Shown here: one piece after another, positions 24,519 through 36,629 of the stretch
How the letters are laid out: each line of letters begins with the position of its first letter
Numbering within the stretch: the first letter of the stretch is position 1
DNA from: Pseudomonas pergaminensis
Lineage (GTDB): Bacteria; Pseudomonadota; Gammaproteobacteria; Pseudomonadales; Pseudomonadaceae
Length of the DNA stretch: 64,000 bases
Reading direction: 5' to 3'
Assembly (NCBI RefSeq): GCF_024112395.2
Contig: NZ_CP078013.2
Span: forward strand, 5,270,001 to 5,334,000
Notes under the pieces: model-generated
The model's database searches: none
The model's input: the letters and a program-made list of their open reading frames with translations, nothing else
Told to the model about the DNA's origin: nothing
Translations under genes and position numbers: made by a program

Positions 24519-24604
24519 GTGGGAGCCGGGCTTGCCCGCGATGCGGGCACCTCGGTCTTTCAAGAAGGCTGCAGTGATGCTATCGCAGGCAAGCCAGTTC
24601 CCAC
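24519..24604. repeat. hybrid REPIN inside the arc operon
   Basis: The left REP reads GTGGGAGCCGGGCTTGCCCG, while the right REP is the complement of the GCTGGCTTGCCTGCGAT variant, so the two halves belong to different REP variants. It fills most of the arcB-arcC gap and could stabilise the upstream arcAB mRNA. Confidence 0.85.
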
Positions 24605-24648
24605 ATTGACCGCGTTCCTTCATCAGAACTTTCAGAAGGACATTCTGT

Positions 24649-25578
24649 ATGCGCATCGTCGTAGCCCTGGGCGGCAACGCCCTGCTCCGCCGTGGTGAAC
24701 CCATGACGGCGGACAACCAACGCGCCAATATCCGTATCGCCACCGAACAGATCGCCAAGATCCATGCCGGCAACGAGCTGGTGATCGCTCACGGTAATGG
24801 TCCGCAAGTCGGCCTGCTGTCGTTGCAGGCGGCGGCCTACACCCAGGTGTCGCCGTACCCGCTGGACGTGCTCGGCGCCGAGACCGAAGGCATGATCGGC
24901 TACATCATCGAACAGGAACTGGGCAACCTGCTGGACTTCGAAGTGCCGTTCGCCACCCTGCTCACCCAAGTCGAAGTGGATGCCAAGGACCCGGCCTTCC
25001 AGAACCCGACCAAGCCCATCGGCCCGGTGTACTCCAAAGCCGAAGCGGAAAAACTCGCCGCCGAAAAAGGCTGGGCGATTGCCCCGGATGGCGACAAGTA
25101 CCGCCGCGTGGTCGCCAGCCCACGGCCCAAACGCATCTTTGAAATTCGCCCGATCACGTGGCTGCTGGACAAAGGCAGTATCGTGATTTGTGCCGGCGGC
25201 GGCGGCATTCCGACGATGTACGGCGAGGACGGCAAGCTGCGCGGCATTGAAGCGGTGATCGACAAAGACCTGTGTTCGTCGCTGCTGGCATCACAATTGA
25301 AAGCCGATTTGCTGGTAATCGCCACCGACGTCAACGCGGCGTTTATCGACTACGGTAAACCCACCCAGAAAGCCATCGGCCAGGCCCACCCCGACGACAT
25401 CGAAAGACTCGGCTTCGCCGCCGGTTCCATGGGTCCCAAGGTCCAGGCCGCCTGCGAGTTCGCCCGCCAGACTGGCAAAACCGCCGTCATCGGTTCACTC
25501 TCGGACATCGAAGCCATCGTCCAGGGCAGCGCCGGCACACGCATCAGCACGGCAACACCTGGCATCACCTATCTGTGA
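24649..25578 (+). CDS. arcC: carbamate kinase
   Basis: A 309-residue carbamate kinase, last enzyme of the ADI pathway: carbamoyl phosphate + ADP to ATP, CO2 and ammonia. Motifs: [16 protein letters not shown] (nucleotide loop), [34 protein letters not shown], and [22 protein letters not shown] stretch precedes the ATG. The DUF5064 gene starts 18 bases after its stop and probably belongs to the same transcript. Confidence 0.96.
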   Translation: MRIVVALGGNALLRRGEPMTADNQRANIRIATEQIAKIHAGNELVIAHGNGPQVGLLSLQAAAYTQVSPYPLDVLGAETEGMIGYIIEQELGNLLDFEVPFATLLTQVEVDAKDPAFQNPTKPIGPVYSKAEAEKLAAEKGWAIAPDGDKYRRVVASPRPKRIFEIRPITWLLDKGSIVICAGGGGIPTMYGEDGKLRGIEAVIDKDLCSSLLASQLKADLLVIATDVNAAFIDYGKPTQKAIGQAHPDDIERLGFAAGSMGPKVQAACEFARQTGKTAVIGSLSDIEAIVQGSAGTRISTATPGITYL

Positions 25579-25596
25579 AGTAGAGGAGATACGCCT

Positions 25597-25959
25597 ATGG
25601 CCACCTTTGAACCGGGTCACCTGCACGTTGAACGTCACGCGCTGAACAAGGATGACTACAGCTACAACCTGTGCATCGACTACGAAGTCAGCCAGGATCC
25701 CAAGGAAGGCAAGGGGATGCTGTTCAAGCTGCATGGCTCGGTGCAGGGCAAGGACCTGAAGGAGGAGTTTTTCCTGCCCAAGGACCAGGCGTTCGACTTT
25801 GCCCGGCATGCGATGAACATCGCGCAGAAATACGGCATGCCGAAGATTGCCGTGTTGAACGGCTCGATGCACAAGCAGTACGACTTGATGTTCGAGGATG
25901 TGCGGCATCAACTGGATGTGAAGGCAGGCGATCCGGTCAAGCCCGAACACCTCGAATAA
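25597..25959 (+). CDS. DUF5064 family protein
   Basis: A 120-residue soluble protein beginning MATFEPGHLHVERHALNKDDYSYNLCIDYEV, which I recall as DUF5064, a family largely limited to Pseudomonas. No signal peptide, membrane helix or catalytic motif is visible; the strand-rich first half and helical FDFARHAMNIAQKYG suggest a compact alpha/beta fold. AGAGGAGATACGCCT lies before the ATG. Location after arcC suggests co-expression with arginine fermentation, but no role is known. Confidence 0.75.
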   Translation: MATFEPGHLHVERHALNKDDYSYNLCIDYEVSQDPKEGKGMLFKLHGSVQGKDLKEEFFLPKDQAFDFARHAMNIAQKYGMPKIAVLNGSMHKQYDLMFEDVRHQLDVKAGDPVKPEHLE

Positions 25960-25988
25960 CCCGATTTCCCAGGCACCAACAATCAAAT

Positions 25989-26075
25989 GTGGGAGCGGGC
26001 TTGCTCGCGAATGCAGTGTGTCAGTCAGCAATTTTTTCACTGACCCACCGTATTCGCGAGCAAGCCCGCTCCCAC
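25989..26075. repeat. REPIN, variant GCGGGCTTGCTCGCGAA
   Basis: Canonical inverted pair with identical arms and a T-rich spacer, between the DUF5064 gene and gcsR. It marks the border between the arginine and glycine modules. Confidence 0.92.
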
Positions 26076-26143
26076 ATTTTTGATCTCCATCACCTGTCAG
26101 GCATACTGGCCACCCTCAGTACGCCAGAACCAACAACCGCCCC

Positions 26144-27652
<1,509 letters not shown>

Positions 27653-27672
27653 AGCCGAGTACCGATCAAAAT

Positions 27673-27741
27673 GTGGGAGCTGGCTTGCCTGCGACAGCGG
27701 TGGGCCAGGCACACCGCTATCGCAGGCAAGCCAACTCCCAC
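27673..27741. repeat. short REPIN, variant GCTGGCTTGCCTGCGA
   Basis: Inverted pair with a shorter spacer (69 bp in all), 20 bases after the gcsR stop. It lies between the activator gene and the operator of the operon it controls. Confidence 0.9.
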
Positions 27742-27788
27742 AGGAATTGCAATTCGAGCGTTAAATTTGGTCCAAGAACGACATCCAG

Positions 27789-27906
27789 TGTACTGAAAGC
27801 GCTACAGTGGAACGATATCGCTACAACCCTGTTTTTTGCGCGCCATGCAAGGCTTTGATCCACATAGGCTTTTTTTCAGGCGCCCGAGTGTAGCGAAATC
27901 GCTACA
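27789..27906. promoter_or_regulatory. three 18-bp GcsR/TyrR-type enhancer boxes
   Basis: TGTACTGAAAGCGCTACA (27789-27806), TGGAACGATATCGCTACA (27808-27825) and TGTAGCGAAATCGCTACA (27889-27906). The third is a perfect TGTAGCG-N4-CGCTACA dyad; the first two share the right arm CGCTACA and are offset by 19 bp. Placed 65-180 bp before the -24 element, they are well positioned for enhancer binding by the adjacent activator. Confidence 0.75.
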
Positions 27907-27970
27907 GCCAACCGGCATATCGTCATAACCGATTTATTTAACTTGTTGATTTATAACGACTTAACAACCT

Positions 27971-27986
27971 TGGCCGCGATATTGCT
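27971..27986 (+). promoter_or_regulatory. sigma-54 (-24/-12) promoter of gcvH operon
   Basis: TGGCCGCGATATTGCT has the invariant GG and GC doublets with exactly 10 bases between them and the TTGC of the -12 element. Transcription would start near 27997, about 50 bases before the gcvH ATG. The 394-bp gap between gcsR and gcvH otherwise holds only the REPIN and the enhancer boxes. Confidence 0.7.
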
Positions 27987-28046
27987 AAGCAACTCCTCAT
28001 TATTCCAATCCCGTCCACCAGACGAATCTGGCCCCGAGGAGTTTCC

Positions 28047-28430
28047 ATGAGCGAGTTGCGTTTCACTGAAGATCACGAATGGCTGCGCGCCGAAGCCGAT
28101 GGCAGCGTCACCGTGGGTATCACCGCTTTCGCGCAGAACGCGCTGGGTGATGTGGTTTTCGTGCAACTGCCGGAGTTGCAGGCCTACGACAAGGGCGCTG
28201 AAGCGTCCACCGTGGAATCGGTCAAGGCCGCCAGCGGCGTGTACATGCCCTTGGACGGTGAAGTGCTCGAAGTGAACGACAAACTCGACGGCAGCCCGGA
28301 ACTGGTCAACGAAGACCCGATGGGCGAAGGTTGGTTCTTCCGCTTTAAACCCGCTGATGCCAGTGCAGTGGCTAAGCTGTTGGATCAGGATGCGTACGAC
28401 CGCCTGATCAAAGCCAACGCTGAAGCTTGA
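28047..28430 (+). CDS. gcvH: glycine cleavage system H protein
   Basis: A 127-residue lipoyl carrier that shuttles the aminomethyl group between the P, T and L proteins of the glycine cleavage complex. The lipoylated Lys is in [15 protein letters not shown] (about residue 60). The start [16 protein letters not shown] is canonical and has CGAGGAG upstream. First gene of the operon; gcvP follows after 10 bases. Confidence 0.96.
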   Translation: MSELRFTEDHEWLRAEADGSVTVGITAFAQNALGDVVFVQLPELQAYDKGAEASTVESVKAASGVYMPLDGEVLEVNDKLDGSPELVNEDPMGEGWFFRFKPADASAVAKLLDQDAYDRLIKANAEA

Positions 28431-28440
28431 GGAGCGCGCC

Positions 28441-31281
28441 ATGACCGTTAATCTGACTACCGCCAACGAATTCATCGCCCGCCACATCGGCCCGCGCCAG
28501 GAAGACGAGCAGCACATGCTCGCCAGCCTGGGCTTCGACTCCCTGGAGGCCTTGAGCGCCAGCGTGATCCCGGAAAGCATCAAGGGCACCAGCGTGCTCG
28601 GCCTGGAAGACGGCCTGAGCGAGGCCGAGGCCCTGGCCAAGATCAAGGCCATCGCCGGCAAAAACCAACTGTTCAAGACCTACATCGGCCAGGGCTACTA
28701 CAACTGCCACACGCCGTCGCCGATCCTGCGCAACCTGCTGGAAAACCCGGCCTGGTACACCGCCTACACCCCGTACCAGCCAGAAATCTCCCAAGGCCGC
28801 CTCGAAGCGCTGCTGAACTTCCAGACCCTGATCAGCGACCTCACCGGCCTGCCGATCGCCAACGCCTCCCTGCTGGACGAAGCCACCGCCGCTGCCGAAG
28901 CCATGACCTTCTGCAAGCGCCTGAGCAAGAACAAGGGCAGCAACGCCTTCTTCGCTTCGGTCCACAGCCACCCGCAGACCCTCGATGTATTGCGTACCCG
29001 TGCCGAGCCCTTGGGCATCGACGTGGTGGTGGGCGATGAACGTGAACTGACCGACGTCAGCACGTTCTTCGGCGCCCTGCTGCAATACCCGGCCAGTAAC
29101 GGTGATGTATTCGACTACCGCGAGCTGGCCGAGCGTTTCCACGCCGCCAACGCCCTGGTAGCCGTGGCTGCCGACCTGCTGGCGCTGACCCTGCTGACCC
29201 CGCCAGGTGAATTCGGCGCCGACGTGGCCATCGGCAGCGCGCAACGCTTTGGCGTGCCGCTGGGCTTTGGTGGCCCGCACGCGGCGTATTTCTCCACCAA
29301 GGATGCGTTCAAGCGCGACATGCCGGGCCGTCTGGTCGGTGTGTCCGTCGACCGTTTCGGCAAGCCGGCCCTGCGCCTGGCCATGCAGACCCGCGAGCAA
29401 CATATCCGCCGCGAGAAAGCCACCAGCAACATCTGCACCGCCCAGGTACTGCTGGCCAACATTGCCAGCATGTACGCCGTGTACCACGGCCCCAAAGGCC
29501 TGACCCAGATCGCCCAACGGGTACACCAGTTGACCGCGATCCTGGCCAAGGGCCTGACCACCCTGGGCTTGAAGGTCGAGCAGCAACACTTCTTCGACAC
29601 GATTACCCTCAACACCGGCACCAACACCGCCGCCCTGCACGACAAGGCCCGCGCCCAGCGCATCAACCTGCGTGTGGTAGACGCCGAGCGTCTGGGTGTG
29701 TCGGTGGACGAAACCACCACCCAGGCCGACATTGAAACCCTGTGGGCGATCTTCGCCGACGGCAAGGCCCTGCCGGACTTCGCTGCCAAGGTGGACAGCA
29801 CCCTGCCGGCCGCGCTGCTGCGCCAGTCGCCAGTCCTCAGCCACCCGGTGTTCAACCGCTATCACTCCGAAACCGAGCTGATGCGCTACCTGCGCAAGCT
29901 GGCCGACAAGGACCTGGCGCTGGACCGCACCATGATCCCGCTGGGCTCGTGCACCATGAAGCTCAACGCCGCCAGCGAAATGATCCCCGTGACCTGGGCC
30001 GAATTCGGCGCCCTGCACCCGTTCGCCCCGGCCGAGCAAAGCGCCGGCTACCTGCAACTGACCTCGGACCTCGAAGCCATGCTCTGCGCGGCCACCGGTT
30101 ACGACGCGATCTCGCTGCAACCGAACGCCGGTTCCCAAGGTGAATACGCTGGCTTGCTGGCCATTCGTGCCTATCACCAGAGCCGTGGCGATGAGCGCCG
30201 CGACATCTGCCTGATCCCCTCGTCGGCCCACGGCACCAACCCGGCCACCGCCAACATGGCGGGCATGCGCGTCGTCGTGACGGCCTGTGACGCCCGTGGC
30301 AACGTGGACATTGAAGACCTGCGCGCCAAGGCCATCGAGCACCGCGACCACCTCGCGGCATTGATGATCACCTACCCGTCCACCCACGGTGTGTTCGAGG
30401 AAGGCATCCGCGAAATCTGCGGCATCATCCACGACAACGGCGGCCAGGTGTACATCGACGGCGCCAACATGAACGCGATGGTCGGCCTGTGCGCACCGGG
30501 CAAGTTCGGCGGCGACGTGTCCCACCTGAACCTGCACAAGACCTTCTGCATCCCTCACGGCGGTGGCGGCCCGGGCGTTGGCCCGATTGGCGTCAAGTCG
30601 CACCTCGCGCCGTTCCTGCCTGGCCACGCCGCCATGGAACGCAAGGAAGGCGCGGTATGTGCAGCCCCGTTCGGCAGCGCGAGCATTCTGCCGATCACCT
30701 GGATGTACATCAGCATGATGGGCGGCGCAGGCCTCAAGCGCGCTTCGCAACTGGCGATCCTGAATGCCAACTACATTTCCCGTCGCCTGGAAGAACACTA
30801 CCCAGTGCTCTACACCGGCAGCAACGGCCTGGTGGCGCACGAATGCATCCTCGACCTGCGCCCACTGAAGGACAGCAGCGGCATCAGCGTGGATGACGTG
30901 GCCAAGCGCCTGATCGACTTCGGCTTCCACGCGCCGACCATGTCGTTCCCGGTGGCCGGCACCTTGATGATTGAGCCGACCGAAAGCGAATCCCGGGAAG
31001 AACTGGATCGTTTCTGTGACGCCATGATCGCCATCCGTGAAGAAATCCGCGCGGTGGAAAACGGCACCCTGGACAAGGACGACAACCCGCTCAAAAACGC
31101 GCCGCACACCGCCGCTGAAGTGGTCGGTGAGTGGTCGCACCCGTACAGCCGTGAACAGGCGGTATACCCGGTTGCTTCGCTGATCGAAGGCAAGTACTGG
31201 CCGCCGGTTGGCCGGGTCGACAACGTGTTTGGCGATCGCAACCTCGTGTGCGCATGCCCGTCGATCGAGAGTTACGCCTGA
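28441..31281 (+). CDS. gcvP: glycine dehydrogenase (decarboxylating), P protein
   Basis: A 946-residue single-chain P protein, a PLP enzyme that decarboxylates glycine and passes the aminomethyl group to lipoyl-GcvH. The PLP Lys lies in [20 protein letters not shown] (about residue 700). The N-terminal half ([35 protein letters not shown]) and C-terminal half are both complete. It starts 10 bases after gcvH. A long antisense ORF across it is a composition artefact. Confidence 0.97.
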   Translation: MTVNLTTANEFIARHIGPRQEDEQHMLASLGFDSLEALSASVIPESIKGTSVLGLEDGLSEAEALAKIKAIAGKNQLFKTYIGQGYYNCHTPSPILRNLLENPAWYTAYTPYQPEISQGRLEALLNFQTLISDLTGLPIANASLLDEATAAAEAMTFCKRLSKNKGSNAFFASVHSHPQTLDVLRTRAEPLGIDVVVGDERELTDVSTFFGALLQYPASNGDVFDYRELAERFHAANALVAVAADLLALTLLTPPGEFGADVAIGSAQRFGVPLGFGGPHAAYFSTKDAFKRDMPGRLVGVSVDRFGKPALRLAMQTREQHIRREKATSNICTAQVLLANIASMYAVYHGPKGLTQIAQRVHQLTAILAKGLTTLGLKVEQQHFFDTITLNTGTNTAALHDKARAQRINLRVVDAERLGVSVDETTTQADIETLWAIFADGKALPDFAAKVDSTLPAALLRQSPVLSHPVFNRYHSETELMRYLRKLADKDLALDRTMIPLGSCTMKLNAASEMIPVTWAEFGALHPFAPAEQSAGYLQLTSDLEAMLCAATGYDAISLQPNAGSQGEYAGLLAIRAYHQSRGDERRDICLIPSSAHGTNPATANMAGMRVVVTACDARGNVDIEDLRAKAIEHRDHLAALMITYPSTHGVFEEGIREICGIIHDNGGQVYIDGANMNAMVGLCAPGKFGGDVSHLNLHKTFCIPHGGGGPGVGPIGVKSHLAPFLPGHAAMERKEGAVCAAPFGSASILPITWMYISMMGGAGLKRASQLAILNANYISRRLEEHYPVLYTGSNGLVAHECILDLRPLKDSSGISVDDVAKRLIDFGFHAPTMSFPVAGTLMIEPTESESREELDRFCDAMIAIREEIRAVENGTLDKDDNPLKNAPHTAAEVVGEWSHPYSREQAVYPVASLIEGKYWPPVGRVDNVFGDRNLVCACPSIESYA

Positions 31282-31308
31282 TCTGACTGGGTGAATACGG
31301 TCAAAAAT

Positions 31309-31396
31309 GTGGGAGCGGGCTTGCTCGCGAATGCGGTGGTTCAGTCACCAGATGCATCAACTGACACTCCGCATTCGCGAGCAAGCCCGCTCCCAC
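31309..31396. repeat. REPIN between gcvP and sdaA
   Basis: Canonical GCGGGCTTGCTCGCGAA pair occupying most of the 164-bp gap between gcvP and sdaA, inside what is otherwise one operon. In P. aeruginosa, as I recall, glyA2 lies at this position. Confidence 0.92.
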
Positions 31397-31445
31397 AATT
31401 GGACCGAGTGCACTCGATAAATAATAAGAAACCGGAGAACAACTC

Positions 31446-32822
<1,377 letters not shown>

Positions 32823-32861
32823 CGCCCAAAGGCGCGCCGGCACGTTTTTCAGGAGCTGAAT

Positions 32862-33986
32862 ATGTCCACCGAAACCCTGTTGAAAACCCCTCTGCATGCC
32901 CTGCACATCGAATTGGGCGCGCGCATGGTGCCCTTCGCCGGCTACGACATGCCGGTGCAATACCCACTGGGCGTGATGAAAGAACACCTGCATACCCGTG
33001 ATCAGGCCGGGCTGTTCGACGTTTCCCACATGGGCCAGATCCGCCTGACGGGCGCGAACGCCGCCAAGGCCCTGGAGACCTTGGTACCGGTCGACATCAT
33101 CGACCTGCCGGTCGGCATGCAGCGCTATGCGATGTTCACCAATGACCAGGGCGGCATTCTCGACGACCTGATGGTGGCGAACCTGGGCAACGACGAGCTG
33201 TTCCTGGTGGTCAACGCCGCTTGCAAGGACCAGGACCTGGCGCACCTGCGTCAGCATATCGGCGACCAATGCACCATCGAGCCGTTGTTCGAAGAGCGCG
33301 CCCTGCTGGCCCTGCAGGGTCCGGCGGCGGTCAAGGTGCTGGCGCGACTGGCGCCGGAAGTCACCAAGATGACCTTTATGCAGTTCGCTTCCCTGCGCTT
33401 GCTGGGCGTGGACTGCTACGTCAGCCGTTCGGGCTACACCGGTGAGGACGGCTTTGAAATCTCCGTGCCCGCCGCCAACGCCGAAAGCCTGGCCCGCAGC
33501 CTGCTGGCCGAGACCGAAGTGCAGGCCATCGGCTTGGGCGCCCGCGATTCGCTGCGCCTGGAAGCCGGCCTGTGCCTGTACGGCCACGACATGAACACCG
33601 ACACCACACCGATCGAAGCCAGCCTGCTGTGGGCAATCTCCAAGACCCGCCGTGCCGAGGGTGCGCGCGCTGGCGGCTTCCCAGGTGCAGACAAGATCTT
33701 CACCCAGCAGCAAGCCGGTGTGAGCCGCAAACGCGTAGGCCTGTTGCCACAGGAGCGCACGCCGGTGCGTGAAGGCGCAGAGATCGTCGACGCAGACGGC
33801 ACCGTGATCGGTAGTGTGTGCAGCGGTGGTTTCGGCCCGACATTGGGTGGCCCGCTGGCAATGGGTTACCTGGACAGTGCATTTATCGCACTGGACACTG
33901 AAGTGTCTGCGCTGGTGCGTGGGAAAAAGGTGCCACTTCGTGTAAGTAAAATGCCATTTGTACCGCAACGTTACTTCCGCGGCTGA
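32862..33986 (+). CDS. gcvT: aminomethyltransferase, glycine cleavage T protein
   Basis: A 374-residue T protein that releases ammonia and moves the one-carbon unit to tetrahydrofolate. Blocks include [64 protein letters not shown] and [27 protein letters not shown] precedes the ATG. Last gene of the operon, followed by a 12-bp perfect inverted repeat. Confidence 0.95.
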   Translation: MSTETLLKTPLHALHIELGARMVPFAGYDMPVQYPLGVMKEHLHTRDQAGLFDVSHMGQIRLTGANAAKALETLVPVDIIDLPVGMQRYAMFTNDQGGILDDLMVANLGNDELFLVVNAACKDQDLAHLRQHIGDQCTIEPLFEERALLALQGPAAVKVLARLAPEVTKMTFMQFASLRLLGVDCYVSRSGYTGEDGFEISVPAANAESLARSLLAETEVQAIGLGARDSLRLEAGLCLYGHDMNTDTTPIEASLLWAISKTRRAEGARAGGFPGADKIFTQQQAGVSRKRVGLLPQERTPVREGAEIVDADGTVIGSVCSGGFGPTLGGPLAMGYLDSAFIALDTEVSALVRGKKVPLRVSKMPFVPQRYFRG

Positions 33987-34381
33987 TTGGATGTTTCTAT
34001 AAGTAACGCGGTTGCGTTAACGTGCACTAATCTGTAACGCAACCGCCATAAAACAGTGCACTGCCGATAGTCTTTCTTATAAGGATCAACCTATAACAAG
34101 TGATCAACTCTATCGAATAAGTCGGGATCCACAACAGTCACCCAAGTGTCATATGCCCCAGCAAACGCTGGGCTTTTGGCAGGGCTTGTTTTTTCTCTAT
34201 TAGTTGGCGTAGAGTTTATCCACTGTGTTTGCATGGGTCGCTTGGAACCTGGACCTGGGCAGTAGCTGAAGTAGTTGCGCTACAACCCGTTCGACGTCTC
34301 TTACTTTCCTGCAACCCAGCCCAGTACTCTTTCATGCGAAAGGGGCTGTCATTAATTTTTAGCGTCAAAGGAAAGAAGAAA
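33987..34381. other. 395-bp leader region before the cold-shock gene
   Basis: No gene seen. It contains the 34008-34046 inverted repeat, a smaller terminator-like hairpin CCCAGC / GCTGGG followed by CTTTT (34157-34177), and an unusually long region before the csp ATG, as expected for a structured cold-shock 5' leader. The small hairpin could end a short RNA or the gcvT transcript. Confidence 0.55.
34008..34046. repeat. 12-bp perfect inverted repeat after gcvT
   Basis: GCGGTTGCGTTA (34008-34019) and TAACGCAACCGC (34035-34046) with a 15-base AT-rich loop, 21 bases past the gcvT stop. No T-run follows, so it is either a Rho-assisted terminator, an RNA 3'-end stabiliser or a protein-binding dyad. 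Confidence 0.65.
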
Positions 34382-34594
34382 ATGTCTGATCGTCAGAGCG
34401 GTACCGTCAAGTGGTTTAACGACGAAAAAGGGTTTGGTTTTATCACTCCAGAAAGCGGTCCGGATCTGTTCGTGCATTTCCGCGCTATTCAGGGCAACGG
34501 CTTCAAGAGCCTGAAAGAAGGCCAAAAGGTCACTTTCAAAGCCGTGCAAGGCCAGAAAGGCATGCAGGCTGACGAAGTACAAGCAGAAGGCTGA
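34382..34594 (+). CDS. cold-shock protein, CspA family
   Basis: A 70-residue single cold-shock domain with both RNA-binding motifs: [18 protein letters not shown] (RNP1, KGFGFI) and LFVHFRAI (RNP2). It acts as an RNA chaperone in the cytoplasm. A purine-rich AAAGGAAAGAAG stretch precedes the ATG at 34382; the frame's long upstream extension is leader, not protein. A strong terminator follows 14 bases after the stop. Confidence 0.95.
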   Translation: MSDRQSGTVKWFNDEKGFGFITPESGPDLFVHFRAIQGNGFKSLKEGQKVTFKAVQGQKGMQADEVQAEG

Positions 34595-34607
34595 TCCTTG
34601 CTGCGAC

Positions 34608-34642
34608 AAAAAGCCCCTGATGGTGACATCAGGGGCTTTTTT
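34608..34642 (+). terminator. intrinsic terminator after csp
   Basis: AGCCCCTGATG / CATCAGGGGCT stem with A-run before and TTTTTT after; the loop is only GTGA-sized. Textbook Rho-independent signal. Confidence 0.95.
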
Positions 34643-34689
34643 ATATGCGTATGCTCGTAAAATGGCTTTTTTAATCAGAGAGCCCTGCC

Positions 34690-35178
34690 ATGTCAAAACC
34701 CCTGCTGAGCCCCCAAGGCGAGTTCCCCGCCGTTGGCCTGGGCCGTCGTCTGGCAGCGATGTTCTATGACTTCCTGTTGTGCACTGCCCTGCTGATCGTC
34801 ACGGCGTTTATCTACAAGCTGATCTGGATCGCGTTTGTCGGCGAGGCGAAGATGCGCACCCTCACCGAATCCGGCGCGCTGGACGGCGACCCGTTGTTGT
34901 CGACGATTCTATTGTTTGTGCTGTTCGGCTTCTTTGCCAAGTTCTGGACCCATTCCGGGCAGACCCTGGGCATGCAGGTGTGGGGCGTGCGCGTACAGAA
35001 CGCTGACGGCTCGCGCATCAGCCTGTGGCAGGCGCTGTTGCGCTTTGTGGTGTCGATTGCGTCGTGGTTGTGCGTGGGGCTGGGGTTTATCTGGTCGCTG
35101 GTGGATAAGCGCAAACGCAGCTGGCATGACATCTATTCGGATACGCAGTTGGTGCGGATTCCCAAGCAGAAGAAATAA
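34690..35178 (+). CDS. RDD family membrane protein
   Basis: A 162-residue RDD-domain protein. The namesake residues are in GLGRRLAAMFYDFLLC (Arg-Asp), and the later block HSGQTLGMQVWGVRVQNADGSRISLWQALLRF completes the family pattern; three membrane helices are visible. Function is unknown, with suggested roles in ion transport. It is flanked by the csp terminator and a REPIN, so it is a single-gene unit. Confidence 0.88.
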   Translation: MSKPLLSPQGEFPAVGLGRRLAAMFYDFLLCTALLIVTAFIYKLIWIAFVGEAKMRTLTESGALDGDPLLSTILLFVLFGFFAKFWTHSGQTLGMQVWGVRVQNADGSRISLWQALLRFVVSIASWLCVGLGFIWSLVDKRKRSWHDIYSDTQLVRIPKQKK

Positions 35179-35203
35179 CGCCCTGACGAGAGGAAATCAA
35201 CAT

Positions 35204-35290
35204 GTGGGAGGGGGCTTGCTCCCGATAGCAGGGTATCAGTTGCAGATGAGCTGACTGACACTCTGTTATCGGGAGCAAGCCCCCTCCCAC
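35204..35290. repeat. REPIN, variant GGGGGCTTGCTCCCGAT
   Basis: Inverted pair with arms GTGGGAGGGGGCTTGCTCCC, a third arm variant in this window, between the convergent RDD and nadA genes. Confidence 0.92.
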
Positions 35291-35314
35291 ATTTTTTACT
35301 GAGCCCGCCTTGAG

Positions 35315-36373
35315 TCAGGCGTTGCCGGCGAGCTTGAGGCGAGCAGCCTGGGTGAAATCCAGCATGCGCTTGAGCGGGCGCACCGCGTGGGGGATCACGG
35401 AAGGCTCGACGAAGATTTCGTTGCTGCCCTCACGCAGGCACTGCAGCGTGCGCTCCAGGGTGTTCATCGCCATCCACGGGCAATGTGCGCAACTGCGGCA
35501 CGCGGCGCCGTTGCCGGCGGTAGGCGCCTCGACGAAGACCTTGTCCGGGCACAGCTGCTGCATCTTGTAGAAGATGCCACGGTCGGTGGCGACGATGAAG
35601 GTCTTGTTCGGCAGGCGCTGGGCAGCGGCAATCAGCTGGCTGGTCGAACCCACGGCGTCCGCCAGTTCGATGACCGCCGTCGGCGACTCAGGGTGCACCA
35701 GGATGGCCGCATCCGGGTACAGCGCCTTCATGTCTTGCAACTGCTTGGACTTGAACTCTTCGTGGACGATGCAGGCACCGTCCCACAGCAGCATATCGGC
35801 ACCGGTCTGGCGCTGGATGTAGGTGCCCAAGTGCTTGTCCGGGCCCCAGATGATCGTCTCACCGTTGTCCATCAGGCTTTCGACGATTTCCAGCGCGCAG
35901 CTGGAGGTGACCACCCAATCCGCCCGTGCCTTGACCGCCGCGGACGTGTTGGCGTAGACCACCACGGTACGCTCGGGATGCTGGTCGCAGAACGCCGAAA
36001 ACTCATCGACCGGGCAACCCAGGTCCAGGGAGCACGTGGCTTCCAGGGTCGGCATGAGGATGCGTTTTTCGGGGGTGAGGATCTTGGCGGTCTCGCCCAT
36101 GAAACGCACGCCAGCGACCAGCACGGTCTTGGCTGGGTGGGCGGCGCCGAAGCGGGCCATTTCCAGGGAATCGGAGACACAGCCACCGGTTTCTTCGGCC
36201 AGGGCCTGGATTACCGGGTCACAATAGAAGTGGGCAACCAGCACCGCGTCCTGAGCCTTGAGCTCGGCGGCGATGGCGGTACGCAGGCTCGCCTCTTCGT
36301 CAGCACTGAGAGCCTTGGGCTGCTTGGCGTCGAGGTGGGCTTGTACCAGAAGGCGTTCGGAAATTTGCGTCAT
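35315..36373 (-). CDS. nadA: quinolinate synthase
   Basis: A 352-residue quinolinate synthase A, a [4Fe-4S] enzyme condensing iminoaspartate with dihydroxyacetone phosphate in NAD synthesis. Blocks: [51 protein letters not shown] and the C-terminal [13 protein letters not shown]. Cys residues in these segments supply the cluster. ATG 36373 begins [23 protein letters not shown], the usual start; the 34-codon extension is rejected. Confidence 0.95.
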   Translation of the reverse strand: MTQISERLLVQAHLDAKQPKALSADEEASLRTAIAAELKAQDAVLVAHFYCDPVIQALAEETGGCVSDSLEMARFGAAHPAKTVLVAGVRFMGETAKILTPEKRILMPTLEATCSLDLGCPVDEFSAFCDQHPERTVVVYANTSAAVKARADWVVTSSCALEIVESLMDNGETIIWGPDKHLGTYIQRQTGADMLLWDGACIVHEEFKSKQLQDMKALYPDAAILVHPESPTAVIELADAVGSTSQLIAAAQRLPNKTFIVATDRGIFYKMQQLCPDKVFVEAPTAGNGAACRSCAHCPWMAMNTLERTLQCLREGSNEIFVEPSVIPHAVRPLKRMLDFTQAARLKLAGNA

Positions 36374-36560
36374 GTTCGCAAGACCTGCAGGCGCAGTTGC
36401 GCGAAAGTCGAGTGTACCACCGGCTCTGGAGCCCTTCGGGCGCCGCCGGACGAAGTGATTGTGTTCATCAAGCACGGTTAGGGATGAAGCTGCGCAAGGC
36501 TACAGAATATCCAAGGGTTTCAAAAGCCAAATCTGGAATTCGCCGGCGTATCTGTCGGGC

Positions 36561-36600
36561 AAAAAAAAGGGAAACGCCAGGGTTGGAGTCTCCCTTTTTT
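36561..36600 (-). terminator. terminator after the FadL-like porin gene
   Basis: AAAAAAAAGGGA ... TCCCTTTTTT arms around a short GC stem, 30 bases past the stop of the minus-strand porin gene. The A/T runs on both sides make it usable in both directions. Confidence 0.7.
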
Positions 36601-36629
36601 ACCACAGGCTCTTTGCTGTTTCGCAGAGA

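Noticed and set aside
28408..31140. A 910-codon minus-strand open frame across gcvP
   Set aside because: It mirrors a highly conserved gene; GC-rich third positions remove stop codons on the opposite strand. The translation is His/Gln/Val/Gly-rich with no domain and no ribosome-binding site.
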